Source of the DNA: Actinomycetospora sp. NBRC 106378
Lineage (GTDB): Bacteria; Actinomycetota; Actinomycetes; Mycobacteriales; Pseudonocardiaceae
NCBI RefSeq assembly: GCF_030269685.1
Contig: NZ_BSTT01000009.1
Coordinates: 180,244 to 244,243, forward strand
DNA: 64,000 nt
Reading direction: 5' to 3'
Part shown: positions 26,833 through 39,338 of the stretch, one piece after another
How the letters are laid out: the number at the start of each line of letters is the position of its first letter
Position numbering within the stretch: the first letter of the stretch is position 1
Notes under the pieces: model-generated
Database searches by the model: none
What the model was told of the DNA's origin: nothing
The model's input: the letters and a program-made list of their open reading frames with translations, nothing else
Translations under genes and position numbers: made by a program

Positions 26833-27375
26833 GTGGCCAAGACGGCCGTCCCCACGGACTCGGGCCGCTCCAAGGAGAAGGCCCAGAAGAAGGCCAGCTC
26901 CAACCGGCCCGAGGAGCGACGCAAGGTCGTCGCCACCAACCGCAAGGCCCGGCACGACTACTCGATCATCGACGTCTACGAGGCCGGCATCGCCCTGCAG
27001 GGCACCGAGGTGAAGAGCCTGCGCGCCGGCCGCGTCTCGCTCGCGGACGCGTTCGCCACCGTCACCGACGGCGAGGTGTGGCTGCGTGGCCTGCACATCC
27101 AGGAGTACGACTACGGCTCCTGGACCAACCACGAGCCCCGTCGGCACCGCAAGCTGCTGCTTCACCGCGCGGAGATCGAGCGGCTCATCGGCAAGACCCG
27201 CGAGGGCGGCATGACCCTCGTACCGCTGTCGGTCTACTTCTCCGGCGGCCTGTGCAAGGTCGAGCTCGCGCTGGTCAAGGGCAGGGCGTCGCACGACAAG
27301 CGCCAGGCCATGGCCGAGCGCGACGCCAAGCGCGAGGCGGAGCGGATCGTCGGTCGCCGGATCAAGGGGTGGTGA
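26833..27375 (+). CDS. smpB: SsrA-binding protein SmpB
   Basis: A 180-residue protein. The conserved core ([32 protein letters not shown]) forms the OB-fold that binds tmRNA. The C-terminal tail ([25 protein letters not shown]) is the segment that enters the empty mRNA channel. The N-terminal 35 residues are Lys/Ser-rich and variable. GTG 26833 is selected by CAGGAGG at 26821-26827. Its partner ssrA lies one gene downstream at 28375. Confidence 0.97.
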   Translation: MAKTAVPTDSGRSKEKAQKKASSNRPEERRKVVATNRKARHDYSIIDVYEAGIALQGTEVKSLRAGRVSLADAFATVTDGEVWLRGLHIQEYDYGSWTNHEPRRHRKLLLHRAEIERLIGKTREGGMTLVPLSVYFSGGLCKVELALVKGRASHDKRQAMAERDAKREAERIVGRRIKGW

Positions 27376-28307
27376 CGCCGGCGCTCGAGGCCCCGTTGGT
27401 CTCGGACGACGACGTCGCGCCGTGGGTCCGCTCGCTGGAACTGGGTCCCGACGGCAGGTCGGGGCTGGTGGACGTGCACGTGCACTTCCTGCCCGACCGG
27501 ATGCTGCAGAAGGTCTGGGCCTACTTCGACGACGCCGTCGAGCACTACGGCTACGACTGGCCGATCCACTACCGCCTGCCCGAGTCCGAGCGGCTCGCCC
27601 GGTTGCGTTCGTTCGGGGTGGAGGCGTTCGCCCCGCTCGCCTACCCGCACAAGCCCGACATGGCGGCGTGGCTGACCGGCTGGGCCCTCGACTGGGCGGC
27701 GGAGGTCCCGGAGGCGGTGCCCACCGCCACGCTGTTCCCCGAGGAGTCGGTGACGACCTATCTCGGGGACGCGGTGGAGCGCGGGGCGCGGCTGGTCAAG
27801 GCCCACGTGCAGGTCGGCGGTTACGACCCGCGCGACGAGCTGCTGGACCCGGCCTGGGGGCTGCTGGCGGAGGCCGGCGTCCCGGTGATCGCGCACTGCG
27901 GCGACGGCCCGATCCCCGGGCGGCACACGGGCATCGAGATCATCGGCGAGGTGATGGACCGGCACCCGCGCCTGCCACTGGTGCTCGCCCACGCGGGCCT
28001 GCCGGACTACGACGCCGCATTGGCGCTGGTCGAGCGGCACCCGGCGGTCCGCCTCGACACGACGATGGTGGGGACGCCGTTCACGGAGGACTTCGCGCCG
28101 CTGCCGCGCGACTGGGCGGCACGGCTCGCCGACCTCTCGGGCGCCGGCCGCGTGGTCCTGGGGACCGATTTCCCCAACATCCCCTACGCCTACTGGCGCC
28201 AGCTGGAGGCGATCCGCGGCTGGGCGGCGGCCGACGACCGCCTCGGGGAGCCGTTCCTGCGCAGCGTGCTGTACGACGCACCCGCCGCGCTGGTCGGGCA
28301 CGGATGA
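27372..28307 (+). CDS. Amidohydrolase-2 family metal-dependent hydrolase
   Basis: A 311-residue TIM-barrel protein. The metal-binding HxH is DVHVHFLPD near residues 36-39. Further ligands fit AHCGDGP and LAHAGLPDY on barrel strands 5 and 6, and the final Asp is [10 protein letters not shown]. This is the amidohydrolase-2 pattern (relatives of aminocarboxymuconate-semialdehyde decarboxylase). The substrate is unknown. GTG 27372 overlaps the smpB stop (GTGA), so it is co-translated with smpB although the biochemical link is not evident. Confidence 0.85.
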   Translation: MTPALEAPLVSDDDVAPWVRSLELGPDGRSGLVDVHVHFLPDRMLQKVWAYFDDAVEHYGYDWPIHYRLPESERLARLRSFGVEAFAPLAYPHKPDMAAWLTGWALDWAAEVPEAVPTATLFPEESVTTYLGDAVERGARLVKAHVQVGGYDPRDELLDPAWGLLAEAGVPVIAHCGDGPIPGRHTGIEIIGEVMDRHPRLPLVLAHAGLPDYDAALALVERHPAVRLDTTMVGTPFTEDFAPLPRDWAARLADLSGAGRVVLGTDFPNIPYAYWRQLEAIRGWAAADDRLGEPFLRSVLYDAPAALVGHG

Positions 28308-28374
28308 TCCACCGACGCGCGGACGTTATGATGGGCAGTCTCACCGGACAACACTGTCCCTGCCGGTGGGAGAA

Positions 28375-28750
28375 GGGGGTGACTGGTTTCGACTCCGAGC
28401 GGTTGATCAGGGGAAGCGTGCCGAGGAAGGCGACGATGATCTCGATAACCACCCGTCGCAAAGAAATAAGCGCCGAGAACAGTACTCAGCGCGAGTTCCA
28501 GCTCGCTGCCTAAGTAGCGAGGTTGGACTCTGTCGGCCCGGGTTCGTTCCCGACCCGGTCGCCGGCATCAGCTAGGGGACTCCACCTCCGGGCCCGGTCG
28601 CGGGGCCCGGTGGGACATCGAACAGCGACTGGGGTCGTCACACCGGTGTGTCTGCGCATCCGGTGGACCCGAGCAGAGACGGAGCAGACTGCGCACGGAG
28701 AAGTCCTGACAGGTGTTCGGAGGACCCGGGTTCGATTCCCGGCACCTCCA
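28375..28750 (+). ncRNA. ssrA: Transfer-messenger RNA (ssrA)
   Basis: The 5' end GGGGGTGACTGGTTTCGAC and the 3' end GGTTCGATTCCCGGCACCTCCA form the tRNA-like domain: acceptor GGGGGTG pairs with CACCTCC, then discriminator A28750. CCA is not encoded. The resume codon is GCC at 28472-28474; the tag reads AENSTQREFQLAA and ends at TAA 28511-28513, finishing with the LAA degron recognised by ClpXP. A TATGAT at 28327-28332 is a plausible -10, giving a short 5' precursor trimmed by RNase P. Confidence 0.96.
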
Positions 28751-28762
28751 CCCCCACGACGA

Positions 28763-28789
28763 GGCCGGAGAGCGAGTCGCTCTCCGGCC
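28763..28789 (+). terminator. ssrA terminator
   Basis: GGCCGGAGAGCGA (28763-28775) pairs perfectly with TCGCTCTCCGGCC (28777-28789), followed by TTCGTC, 12 bases after the mature tmRNA end. Confidence 0.85.
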
Positions 28790-28963
28790 TTCGTCATGAG
28801 ACGAGCGTCATGACGCCCGATGACGGCGCTCGCGCCGAGATCCTCGTCGCGCCCCTAGAGTCGACGAACGGTGTCGACCACCACCCACCCGGGGCGATAC
28901 GGTCACCCGGCCGAGTGAGCTGGTTGGCACCAGTGCTGCACGCCGTGAGCTAGGGGGAGCGTC

Positions 28964-30634
28964 GTGACCGCCGAGGACACGGTCCGGACGACCGAATCGA
29001 CCCGTCGCGGTGACGACAGCCTCGACTCCGACACCGTGGGTGTGCAGGCCGACACCGAGCGTGTGGACGCGGTCGACGACGCCGACGCCCCCACCGAGGC
29101 GTTCGTCGGCGGCGCCGCCGACGCCGCCGTGCGGGGGGTCGACGAGATCCTCGGGCGCGAGGTCCGCCTCGTGACGCTGCCGCCCGCCACGGGCGACGCG
29201 CTGTCCGAGCGCATCGAGCAGGTCCGCCACCTCGCCCGCCTGCACCACCCGCACCTGCTCGAGGTCTACGACGTCGACGGCCTCGCGCCGGACACCGAGA
29301 GCACGCTGGTCCTGGAGAGCGTGGCCGGGGAGCCCCTGCCGCTCGTGCTGCGCGACGGGCCGGTGCCGGCCGCCGACCTCGCCCGCATGGGCGCCCAGCT
29401 CGCCTCGGCCCTGGCGCACGCCCACGCCCACCACGTGGAGCACGGCGCGATCGGCCCGTCCAGCATCCTGGTCAACCGCGCCGGGGCCGAGGCCTGGTTG
29501 GTCGGTCTCACGGCCTCGCTGTCCGGGCCGTTGCCCGTCGTCACCGAGGTGGATGACGCCGCGGCGCGCCGGGCCGCCGACGTCCGGGCCCTCGCCCGCA
29601 CGCTCTCCGACGTGGCCGCGCACGGCGACGGTGCCGACGACCCCGGGGCGGCCGGGCTGCTGGGCCTCCTGCACGACGCCGACACCGAGGTGCCGCCGTC
29701 CGCCGCGGCCCTCTCCGAGCGCCTGGTGCGGCTCGGGCGCGACGACACCCCGGTCACCGACGACGCGGTCGCCGCCCGGCTGGTGCCGGTGGTCGCCTCC
29801 TGGCCCGAGAGCCCGTCGCTGCCCGGGGACACCGGCCCGACCGTCGGGACCCCGGTCGCGGTCGGCCCGGCCGTGCGCGCCCACGGGACGTCCGGCGTGA
29901 CGCCCTTCGCCGTCGTCCCCGGGCAGCGGGCCCGGCGCGCGGGGGTGCTCGCCGCCGCGACGGCGACGTTGGCGCTGGCCTCGGGCCTCGTCATCTGGGC
30001 GGGGGAGTCGCACGTGGTGCGCTCGATCCCGCAGGCCGAGGTGGGCACCGGCTCCCTGATGCCCGCGGGCGTCCCCGGGTTCCCCGCCCTCGCCCCCGCG
30101 CTGCCGGCCTCGATCGGCGACTCCGCCGACTCCGGCGACTCCGGGGGCTCGTCCGGCTCCGATCCCGACGCCGGCGACCGGACGCGCACGGCCGAGTCCT
30201 CCACCTCGCCGGTCGATCCCGCGCCGCCGAGCACCGGGGAGTCGACGACGGGCCCGACCACCCCGCCCGGACCGCCCGTGGTGCCGCCGACCGGGCCCAC
30301 CGGCCCGACCGGTCCGACCGGCCCGACCGGCCCGACCACGGCGCCGCCGACCACCACCGAGCCCCCGACGACCGTCCCGCCGACCACCGTCCCGCCGACC
30401 ACCGTCCCGCCGACCACCGTCCCCGGCACGACGATGCCGGGCACGCCGACGACCACCGCGCCGCCGACCACGGTGCCGCCGACCACGGTGCCGCCGGTCA
30501 CCACCTCGGCACCGACGGGTCCGACCGGTCCCTCGGGCTCGACGGGCGCGGAGCCGCCGGCGCCCCCGGTCACGACGACGACCACCACCCCGGTGCCCGC
30601 GCAGGCGGGCGCGCTGCTCGCGTTCGGGCTCTGA
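28964..30634 (+). CDS. Membrane pseudokinase with Pro/Thr-rich, collagen-like tail
   Basis: A 556-residue protein. Residues about 60-300 read as a degenerate Ser/Thr kinase fold: REVRLVTLPP stands where VAxK should be, LVLESVAGEPL is the hinge, and HGAIGPSSILVNRAG near residue 160 replaces HRDLKPxN, losing the catalytic Asp and Lys. One transmembrane segment follows (about 326-346, VLAAATATLALASGLVIWAG). The outer part, from about 385, is Ser/Asp then Pro/Thr-rich with GPTGPTGPT triplets (about 443-460) and VPPTTVPPTT repeats. This topology (cytoplasmic pseudokinase, outer stalk) recalls actinobacterial MviN/CwlM-type kinase-like sensors, though no relative is certain. It starts at GTG 28964 and stands alone after ssrA. 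Confidence 0.75.
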   Translation: MTAEDTVRTTESTRRGDDSLDSDTVGVQADTERVDAVDDADAPTEAFVGGAADAAVRGVDEILGREVRLVTLPPATGDALSERIEQVRHLARLHHPHLLEVYDVDGLAPDTESTLVLESVAGEPLPLVLRDGPVPAADLARMGAQLASALAHAHAHHVEHGAIGPSSILVNRAGAEAWLVGLTASLSGPLPVVTEVDDAAARRAADVRALARTLSDVAAHGDGADDPGAAGLLGLLHDADTEVPPSAAALSERLVRLGRDDTPVTDDAVAARLVPVVASWPESPSLPGDTGPTVGTPVAVGPAVRAHGTSGVTPFAVVPGQRARRAGVLAAATATLALASGLVIWAGESHVVRSIPQAEVGTGSLMPAGVPGFPALAPALPASIGDSADSGDSGGSSGSDPDAGDRTRTAESSTSPVDPAPPSTGESTTGPTTPPGPPVVPPTGPTGPTGPTGPTGPTTAPPTTTEPPTTVPPTTVPPTTVPPTTVPGTTMPGTPTTTAPPTTVPPTTVPPVTTSAPTGPTGPSGSTGAEPPAPPVTTTTTTPVPAQAGALLAFGL

Positions 30635-30721
30635 GGCGCCCGCACCCGTCGTCGGGACGGGCACCGGCGTAGCGTCCTCCGCCGTCGGGTGAGGGCGGGT
30701 GCCCCGCCGGGGAGGACGTCG

Positions 30722-31933
30722 ATGTCCGTCGCGGCCGAGCGGCGTGCCGCGTTGCCGTGGGAGGTCTGGGCGCTGCTCGCGGGCAGCTTCCTCGTGGCCG
30801 CCGGCTACGGGATCGTGGCGCCGGCCCTGCCGGTGTTCGCCCGCAGCTTCGGTGTCGGGGTGACCGCGGCGGCCGCCGTCGTCAGCGCCCTGCCCGTCCT
30901 GCGGCTGCTGTTCGCGCCGGTGTCGGGGCGGCTCGTGGCCCGCGTGGGCGAGCGCTCGATGTACCTGACCGGCCTGCTCGTGGTCGCCGCCTCGACCGGC
31001 GCGTGCGCGCTCGCCACGAGCTACCCCCAGCTGCTGGTCTACCGCGGCCTCGGCGGGATCGGGTCGACCATGTTCACCGTCTCGGCGTTCTCGCTGATCT
31101 TCCGGCTGGCGCCCGAGGGTCGCCGTGGGCAGGTCAGCGGCCTGTTCACCGGGTCGTTCCTGCTCGGCGGCATCAGCGGGCCGGCCCTGGGCGGCGGCCT
31201 CGTCGCGTGGGACCTCCGGGCCCCGTTCCTGGTCTACGCCGCCGCGCTGGTGGTGGCGACGGCCGTCGTCGGGACCCTCCTCGCGCGCTCGACCGGCCTG
31301 CGCCGCCGTCGGGACGACCCGGCGGTCACCCCGCTGACCCTGCTCGGCGCGCTGCGCTCCCCGACCTATCGGGCGGCGCTGGCGTCCGGGCTCGCGACCG
31401 GGTGGGCGGTGCAGGGGGTGCGGGTGGCGCTCGTGCCGCTGTTCGTGGCCGTGGCGCTCGGGCGGGAACCGCTGTGGGCCGGGATCGCGCTCACCGTGTT
31501 CGCCGTCGGCGACGGTGCGATGCTCCTCGCCACCAGCGGGCTGTCCGACCGCCGGGGTCGGCGGCCGGTCGTCGTCGCCGGTCTCGCGACGGTGGCGGTG
31601 GGCACGGCCTGCCTCGGGGTGCTGCCCGACCTCGTCGTCCTGCTGGTCGCGTCGTTCGTCGCGGGCGCCGGGGCCGGCCTGCTGCAGCCGGCCCAGGGGG
31701 CGGCCGTGGCCGACGTCGTCGGGTCGCGGCGCTCGGGCGGGCCCGCGCTGTCCGGGTTCCAGATGGCCTCCGACGTCGGCGCGATCGTCGGTCCGATCGG
31801 CGCCGGTGCGATCGCCGAGCGGTTCGGCTTCGGCGCCGCGTTCGGCGTCTCCGGAGCCGTCGCCGCACTCGCCCTGGTCGTGTGGCTGCTGCTCGGTTCG
31901 CGTCCCCGGGAGCCGGGCACCCGCCCCGCATGA
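30722..31933 (+). CDS. MFS transporter
   Basis: A 403-residue major facilitator with 12 predicted membrane helices. It shows the loop 2-3 motif GRLVARVGERSMYLTG (a variant of GxxxDRxGRR), LGGIGSTMFTVSAFSLIF in helix 4, and the loop 8-9 repeat SDRRGRRPVVVAG. This is a DHA1-type drug/metabolite exporter layout; the substrate is unknown. ATG 30722 has GGGGAGGA about eight bases upstream; an upstream GTG at 30689 is less likely. Its stop overlaps the photolyase start (ATGA, 31930-31933), so the two are coupled. Confidence 0.85.
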   Translation: MSVAAERRAALPWEVWALLAGSFLVAAGYGIVAPALPVFARSFGVGVTAAAAVVSALPVLRLLFAPVSGRLVARVGERSMYLTGLLVVAASTGACALATSYPQLLVYRGLGGIGSTMFTVSAFSLIFRLAPEGRRGQVSGLFTGSFLLGGISGPALGGGLVAWDLRAPFLVYAAALVVATAVVGTLLARSTGLRRRRDDPAVTPLTLLGALRSPTYRAALASGLATGWAVQGVRVALVPLFVAVALGREPLWAGIALTVFAVGDGAMLLATSGLSDRRGRRPVVVAGLATVAVGTACLGVLPDLVVLLVASFVAGAGAGLLQPAQGAAVADVVGSRRSGGPALSGFQMASDVGAIVGPIGAGAIAERFGFGAAFGVSGAVAALALVVWLLLGSRPREPGTRPA

Positions 31934-33519
31934 GCATCGGGCCGCGCAGCGTGCCGGACGGCGTCACCACGATCTACGGCGACGCGATCGACGCGGCCCT
32001 CGACGGTGTCGACCCCGAGGCGCCGCTGTGGTGCTTCGGCGACCAGCTCGGCCCCGCCGTGTACGGCCTGCCCCAGCACGCGCAACGCGAGGTCGTGCTC
32101 GTGGAGTCCTCGGCGGTGCTGCACCGTCGCCGCTACCACCGCCAGAAGCTGCACCTGCTGATCTCCGGCATGCGCCATCTCGACGACCACCTCGGGGACC
32201 GCTCCACCTACCACCGGACGCGGACCTACCGGGAGGCCCTGGAGAAGGTCGACCGACCCGTCGTCGTGCACGAGCCGACGTCGTACGCGGCCACGGAGTT
32301 CGTGGACGCCCTGCACGCGGAGGGCCTCGTCGCGGCGGTGCTGCCCACCACGACCTTCGCGCGGCCCAAGACGGAGTTCGCGGCGTGGGCGGGGGAGGGC
32401 GCCGACGCCCGGGGACGGTCGGGGAAGACCTCCTTCACGATGGAGAACTTCTACCGCAACCAGCGGCGGCGCTTCGACGTGCTGATGGAGGGCACGGACG
32501 CGCCGGTGGGCGGGAAGTGGAACCTCGACCACGAGAACCGGGAGGAGCCGCCGAAGGGCACCACGCTCGGCGTCAAGGAGCCCTGGTGGCCCACCGAGGA
32601 CGAGATCGACGAGCGCGTGCGCCACGACCTCGACGCGATGGACCTGCCGACGGTCGGCGCCGACGGGCCCCGGCTCTTCGCCGTCACCCCCGACGAGGCC
32701 CGCCACGCGCTCAAGCGCTTCGTCGACCACCGGCTCGACCCGTTCGGCCCCTACGAGGACGCCGTGCTGGCAGGGGACTGGACCATGGCGCACTCGCTGC
32801 TCTCGGTCCCGCTCAACCTCGGGGTGCTGCACCCTCTCGACGCCGTCCACGCGGCCGAGGAGGCCTACCAGGAGGGCCACGCCCGGCTGAACTCGGTGGA
32901 GGGGTTCATCCGGCAGATCCTCGGCTGGCGCGAGTACATCTGGCACCTGTACTGGCACTTCGGCAAGGGCTACCACCGCAGCAACGAACTGCAGGCCCGG
33001 ACGAAGCTGCCGCAGTGGTGGACCGAGCTCGACGGCGACGCGGTCACCGCGGCCTGCCTCGGACACACGCTGGGCGAGGTGCGCGACCGGGGGTGGACCC
33101 ACCACATCCCCCGCCTGATGATCCTCGGCAACTTCGCCCTGCAGCGGGGCTACCGGCCGAGCGCGCTGTCGGAGTGGTTCACCACCTCGTTCGTCGACGG
33201 CTTCGCCTGGGTGATGCCGCCCAACGTGGTCGGGATGAGCCAGCACGCCGACGGCGGGCGCCTCGCGACGAAGCCCTACGCGTCCGGCGGGGCGTACCTC
33301 AACCGGATGACCGATCACTGCGGCGGCTGCGCCTTCGACCCGAAGGTGCGGGTGGGGGAGAAGGCCTGCCCGTTCACCGCCGGGTACTGGCAGTTCGTGC
33401 ACCGTCACCAGGACCTGCTGCGGGCCAACCAGCGCACCGCCCGCGCCGTCGCCACGATGGACCGGCTGAAGGACCTGGACGCGTTGCTGGAGCAGGAGAA
33501 GGGCCGTACGGAGTTCTGA
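31930..33519 (+). CDS. FeS-containing bacterial cryptochrome / (6-4) photolyase
   Basis: A 529-residue flavoprotein of the FeS-BCP (PhrB/CryB) group. The N-terminal Rossmann-like part has LWCFGDQLGPAVY. The FAD-binding helical domain includes NSVEGFIRQILGWREYIWHLYW and HHIPRLMILGNFAL. Four Cys for the [4Fe-4S] cluster are present: one in TAACLGH near residue 376 and three in HCGGCAFDPKV...KACPF near residues 463-480, with the same 3- and 13-residue spacings as Agrobacterium PhrB. Such proteins repair (6-4) photoproducts using light, with a ribolumazine or deazaflavin antenna. Coupling to an MFS transporter is unusual. Confidence 0.92.
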   Translation: MSIGPRSVPDGVTTIYGDAIDAALDGVDPEAPLWCFGDQLGPAVYGLPQHAQREVVLVESSAVLHRRRYHRQKLHLLISGMRHLDDHLGDRSTYHRTRTYREALEKVDRPVVVHEPTSYAATEFVDALHAEGLVAAVLPTTTFARPKTEFAAWAGEGADARGRSGKTSFTMENFYRNQRRRFDVLMEGTDAPVGGKWNLDHENREEPPKGTTLGVKEPWWPTEDEIDERVRHDLDAMDLPTVGADGPRLFAVTPDEARHALKRFVDHRLDPFGPYEDAVLAGDWTMAHSLLSVPLNLGVLHPLDAVHAAEEAYQEGHARLNSVEGFIRQILGWREYIWHLYWHFGKGYHRSNELQARTKLPQWWTELDGDAVTAACLGHTLGEVRDRGWTHHIPRLMILGNFALQRGYRPSALSEWFTTSFVDGFAWVMPPNVVGMSQHADGGRLATKPYASGGAYLNRMTDHCGGCAFDPKVRVGEKACPFTAGYWQFVHRHQDLLRANQRTARAVATMDRLKDLDALLEQEKGRTEF

Positions 33520-33542
33520 TCGCGCCTGGCTACGGTTGTGCC

Positions 33543-34283
33543 ATGGCCAAGCAGCGCGCACGGGGTCGCGGCAGTGCCCCGACGGTCGGTCGGTCCCGGA
33601 CCCCCACGATCATCGCCGTCGTCACCCTCCTGGTGCTGGTCGGGGTGATCGCCGTGGCGGTCATCTCCGCGCAGTCGAACAAGAACGCGGCGCTGCCGGT
33701 GAACCAGCCCGTCACGCCGGTGAACGCGACGTACCAGACCACCGTGCAGAACGGGGTCATCGTCGCCGGGTCCGGGCGCACCACCCTCGACGTCTACGAG
33801 GATGCGCTCTGCCCGGCGTGCAAGCAGTTCGAGTCGGTGTACGGCGAGCGGATCACGAACGCCCTCAACAGTGGGCGGATCACGGTGCGCTACCACATGG
33901 TCAACCTGCTCGAGCAGAGTTCGACCCCGCCCGGCTACTCGACGCTCGGGGGCAACGCCCTGATCTGCGCCGCGCAGAACGGCGCCTTCCCGACGCTCCA
34001 CAAGACCCTCTACGACCGCCAGCCCGAGGAGGGCGGCGCGGGTTACACCGTGGACGACCTCGTGACGCTCGGGAAGAACTCCGGCGCCGGCGGGGACTAC
34101 GAGAGCTGTGTCCGGGGCGGCACCTACAGCGCCGCGGTGGCGCAGAACTACCAGCAGGCCTCCACGAACCCGGCCCTGCAGCAGACCTCCGGCGGCAGCA
34201 CCGGCTTCGGCACCCCGACCATCGAGCTGGACGGCAAGCTCGTGCAGCCCAACGACCCGGCGTTCGCCTCGGCCCTCGGCTAG
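33543..34283 (+). CDS. Membrane-anchored DsbA-like thioredoxin-fold protein
   Basis: A 246-residue protein with a basic N-terminus, one transmembrane anchor (about residues 23-43, IIAVVTLLVLVGVIAVAVIS), then a DsbA-type thioredoxin fold outside the cell. The redox motif is CPAC in YEDALCPACKQFE near residue 93. The cis-Pro loop is FGTPTIELDG. Two extra Cys (LICAAQN and YESCVRG) could form a structural disulfide. This arrangement matches the actinobacterial MSMEG-type DsbA/'disulfide bond formation' family that oxidises exported proteins. ATG 33543, 23 bases after the photolyase stop. Confidence 0.88.
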   Translation: MAKQRARGRGSAPTVGRSRTPTIIAVVTLLVLVGVIAVAVISAQSNKNAALPVNQPVTPVNATYQTTVQNGVIVAGSGRTTLDVYEDALCPACKQFESVYGERITNALNSGRITVRYHMVNLLEQSSTPPGYSTLGGNALICAAQNGAFPTLHKTLYDRQPEEGGAGYTVDDLVTLGKNSGAGGDYESCVRGGTYSAAVAQNYQQASTNPALQQTSGGSTGFGTPTIELDGKLVQPNDPAFASALG

Positions 34284-34348
34284 GCCGGACGATCACCCCA
34301 CCCCCCTGACCGCGGGCGTTCACCCGCCGTGTAGCATTCCGTCGCGTT

Positions 34349-34421
34349 GGGGCTGTGGCGCAGCTGGTAGCGCATCACACTGGCAGTGTGAGGGTCAGGG
34401 GTTCGAGTCCCCTCAGCTCCA
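34349..34421 (+). tRNA. tRNA-Ala (GGC)
   Basis: A 73-base tRNA. Acceptor GGGGCTG pairs with CAGCTCC (with a G.U-compatible pair), discriminator A; anticodon arm CACAC-TGGCAGT-GTGAG-type with anticodon GGC; T-loop TTCGAGT. CCA is not encoded. Alanine identity follows from the anticodon. Confidence 0.96.
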
Positions 34422-34431
34422 CCCACGGACA

Positions 34432-34467
34432 CGAAGGCCCGTCGACCACCCGGTCGGCGGGCCTTCG
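34432..34467 (+). terminator. tRNA-Ala terminator
   Basis: CGAAGGCCCG (34432-34441) pairs perfectly with CGGGCCTTCG (34458-34467), followed by TCGTCC; the loop itself contains CCGAC/GTCGG-like complementarity. Confidence 0.8.
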
Positions 34468-34630
34468 TCGTCCGTCCGACCATCCCCGCCCGGCTGTCGT
34501 ACGACAGGGTGTCGGAGATACTGTCTCCCGGTGAGCCACCAGGCTCCCCGGCGGTTACGATCGCCGGGTCGAGGACGGCGCATCCAGGTGCCGTCGATCA
34601 GGAGGCAGTAGCCGTGGGCAGGAGGCAGAC

Positions 34631-38464
<3,834 letters not shown>

Positions 38465-38469
38465 TCATC

Positions 38470-39309
38470 ATGCCCACCGTGATCGTCGCCAGCACCCGGG
38501 TGCGCTCGGAGCGCATCGACGCGGAGAACCAGCCCCTGGTCGCCGCCCTGACCGAGCGCGGGGTCGAGGCCCGGGTCGAGCCCTGGGACTCCCCGGACGA
38601 CGTCGCGGGCTGGTCGGCCGCCGACCTCGTCGCGGTGCGCACGACGTGGGACTACTCGGGGCGCCGCGACGAGTTCCTGGCCTGGGCCCGCGCAGTGGCC
38701 GCGCGGACGGCGCTGCAGAACCCGCTCGAGGTCCTGGAGTGGAACTCGCACAAGCGCTACCTGGTGGAGCTCTCCGGGGCCGGGGTGCCGGTGGTGCCGA
38801 CGCGCCTCGTCGCGGCGGGGTCGACGCCGGAGCCGCTGGGCCCGTCGCGGGTGGTGGTGAAGCCGGCCGTGTCGGCGGGTGGGCGCGAGACGTTCCGGGG
38901 GACCGGGCCGGAGCTCGACGAGACCCTGGCGGGGCTGGCCGCGGCCGTGGACGTGCTGGTGCAGCCGGCGGTCGAGTCGATCGGCACCGAGGGCGAGGTG
39001 TCGCTGATCCGGCTGGGCGACCGGTGGTCGCACGCGGTGCGCAAGTTCCCCGCGGCCGACGGGTTCCTCGTGCACGAGCGCCACGGCGGGCGGCTGGAGG
39101 ACCACGAGCCGACGCCGCGCGAGCTCGCCGTCGCCGAGCAGGCCCTGGCGCAGGCCCCGGCCCCGGTCCACGCCGCCCGGGTCGACCTGGTGCGCATCGA
39201 CGGCGAGCCGGTGGTGATGGAGCTCGAACTCATCGAGCCCGAGCTGTTCCTGCGCCGGGCCCCTGCGGCCGCGGGCCTCCTCGCGGACGCGTTGCTGGCG
39301 ACGCTGTAG
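38470..39309 (+). CDS. ATP-grasp domain protein
   Basis: A 279-residue protein. N-terminal VIVASTRVRSERIDAENQPLVAAL and VRTTWDYSGRRDEFLAW resemble the preATP-grasp domain of RimK/glutathione-synthetase-like enzymes. The ATP-binding part has VVVKPAVSAGGRETF (phosphate-binding loop), EGEVSLI, and the metal-binding end ARVDLVRIDGEPVVMELELIEPELFLR. The substrate is unknown; relatives ligate amino acids or small acids. ATG 38470 lies five bases after the PTH2 gene, so it is in the ctaD-serB run. Confidence 0.85.
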   Translation: MPTVIVASTRVRSERIDAENQPLVAALTERGVEARVEPWDSPDDVAGWSAADLVAVRTTWDYSGRRDEFLAWARAVAARTALQNPLEVLEWNSHKRYLVELSGAGVPVVPTRLVAAGSTPEPLGPSRVVVKPAVSAGGRETFRGTGPELDETLAGLAAAVDVLVQPAVESIGTEGEVSLIRLGDRWSHAVRKFPAADGFLVHERHGGRLEDHEPTPRELAVAEQALAQAPAPVHAARVDLVRIDGEPVVMELELIEPELFLRRAPAAAGLLADALLATL

Positions 39310-39338
39310 GTCGGTCCTGCGCCCGGCGCGGGAGCGGC

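Noticed and set aside
30290..30500. GPTG and VPPTT repeats as a phage tail-fibre or mobile element
   Set aside because: They are in frame at the end of a membrane protein and there are no phage genes around; they look like an extracellular stalk.
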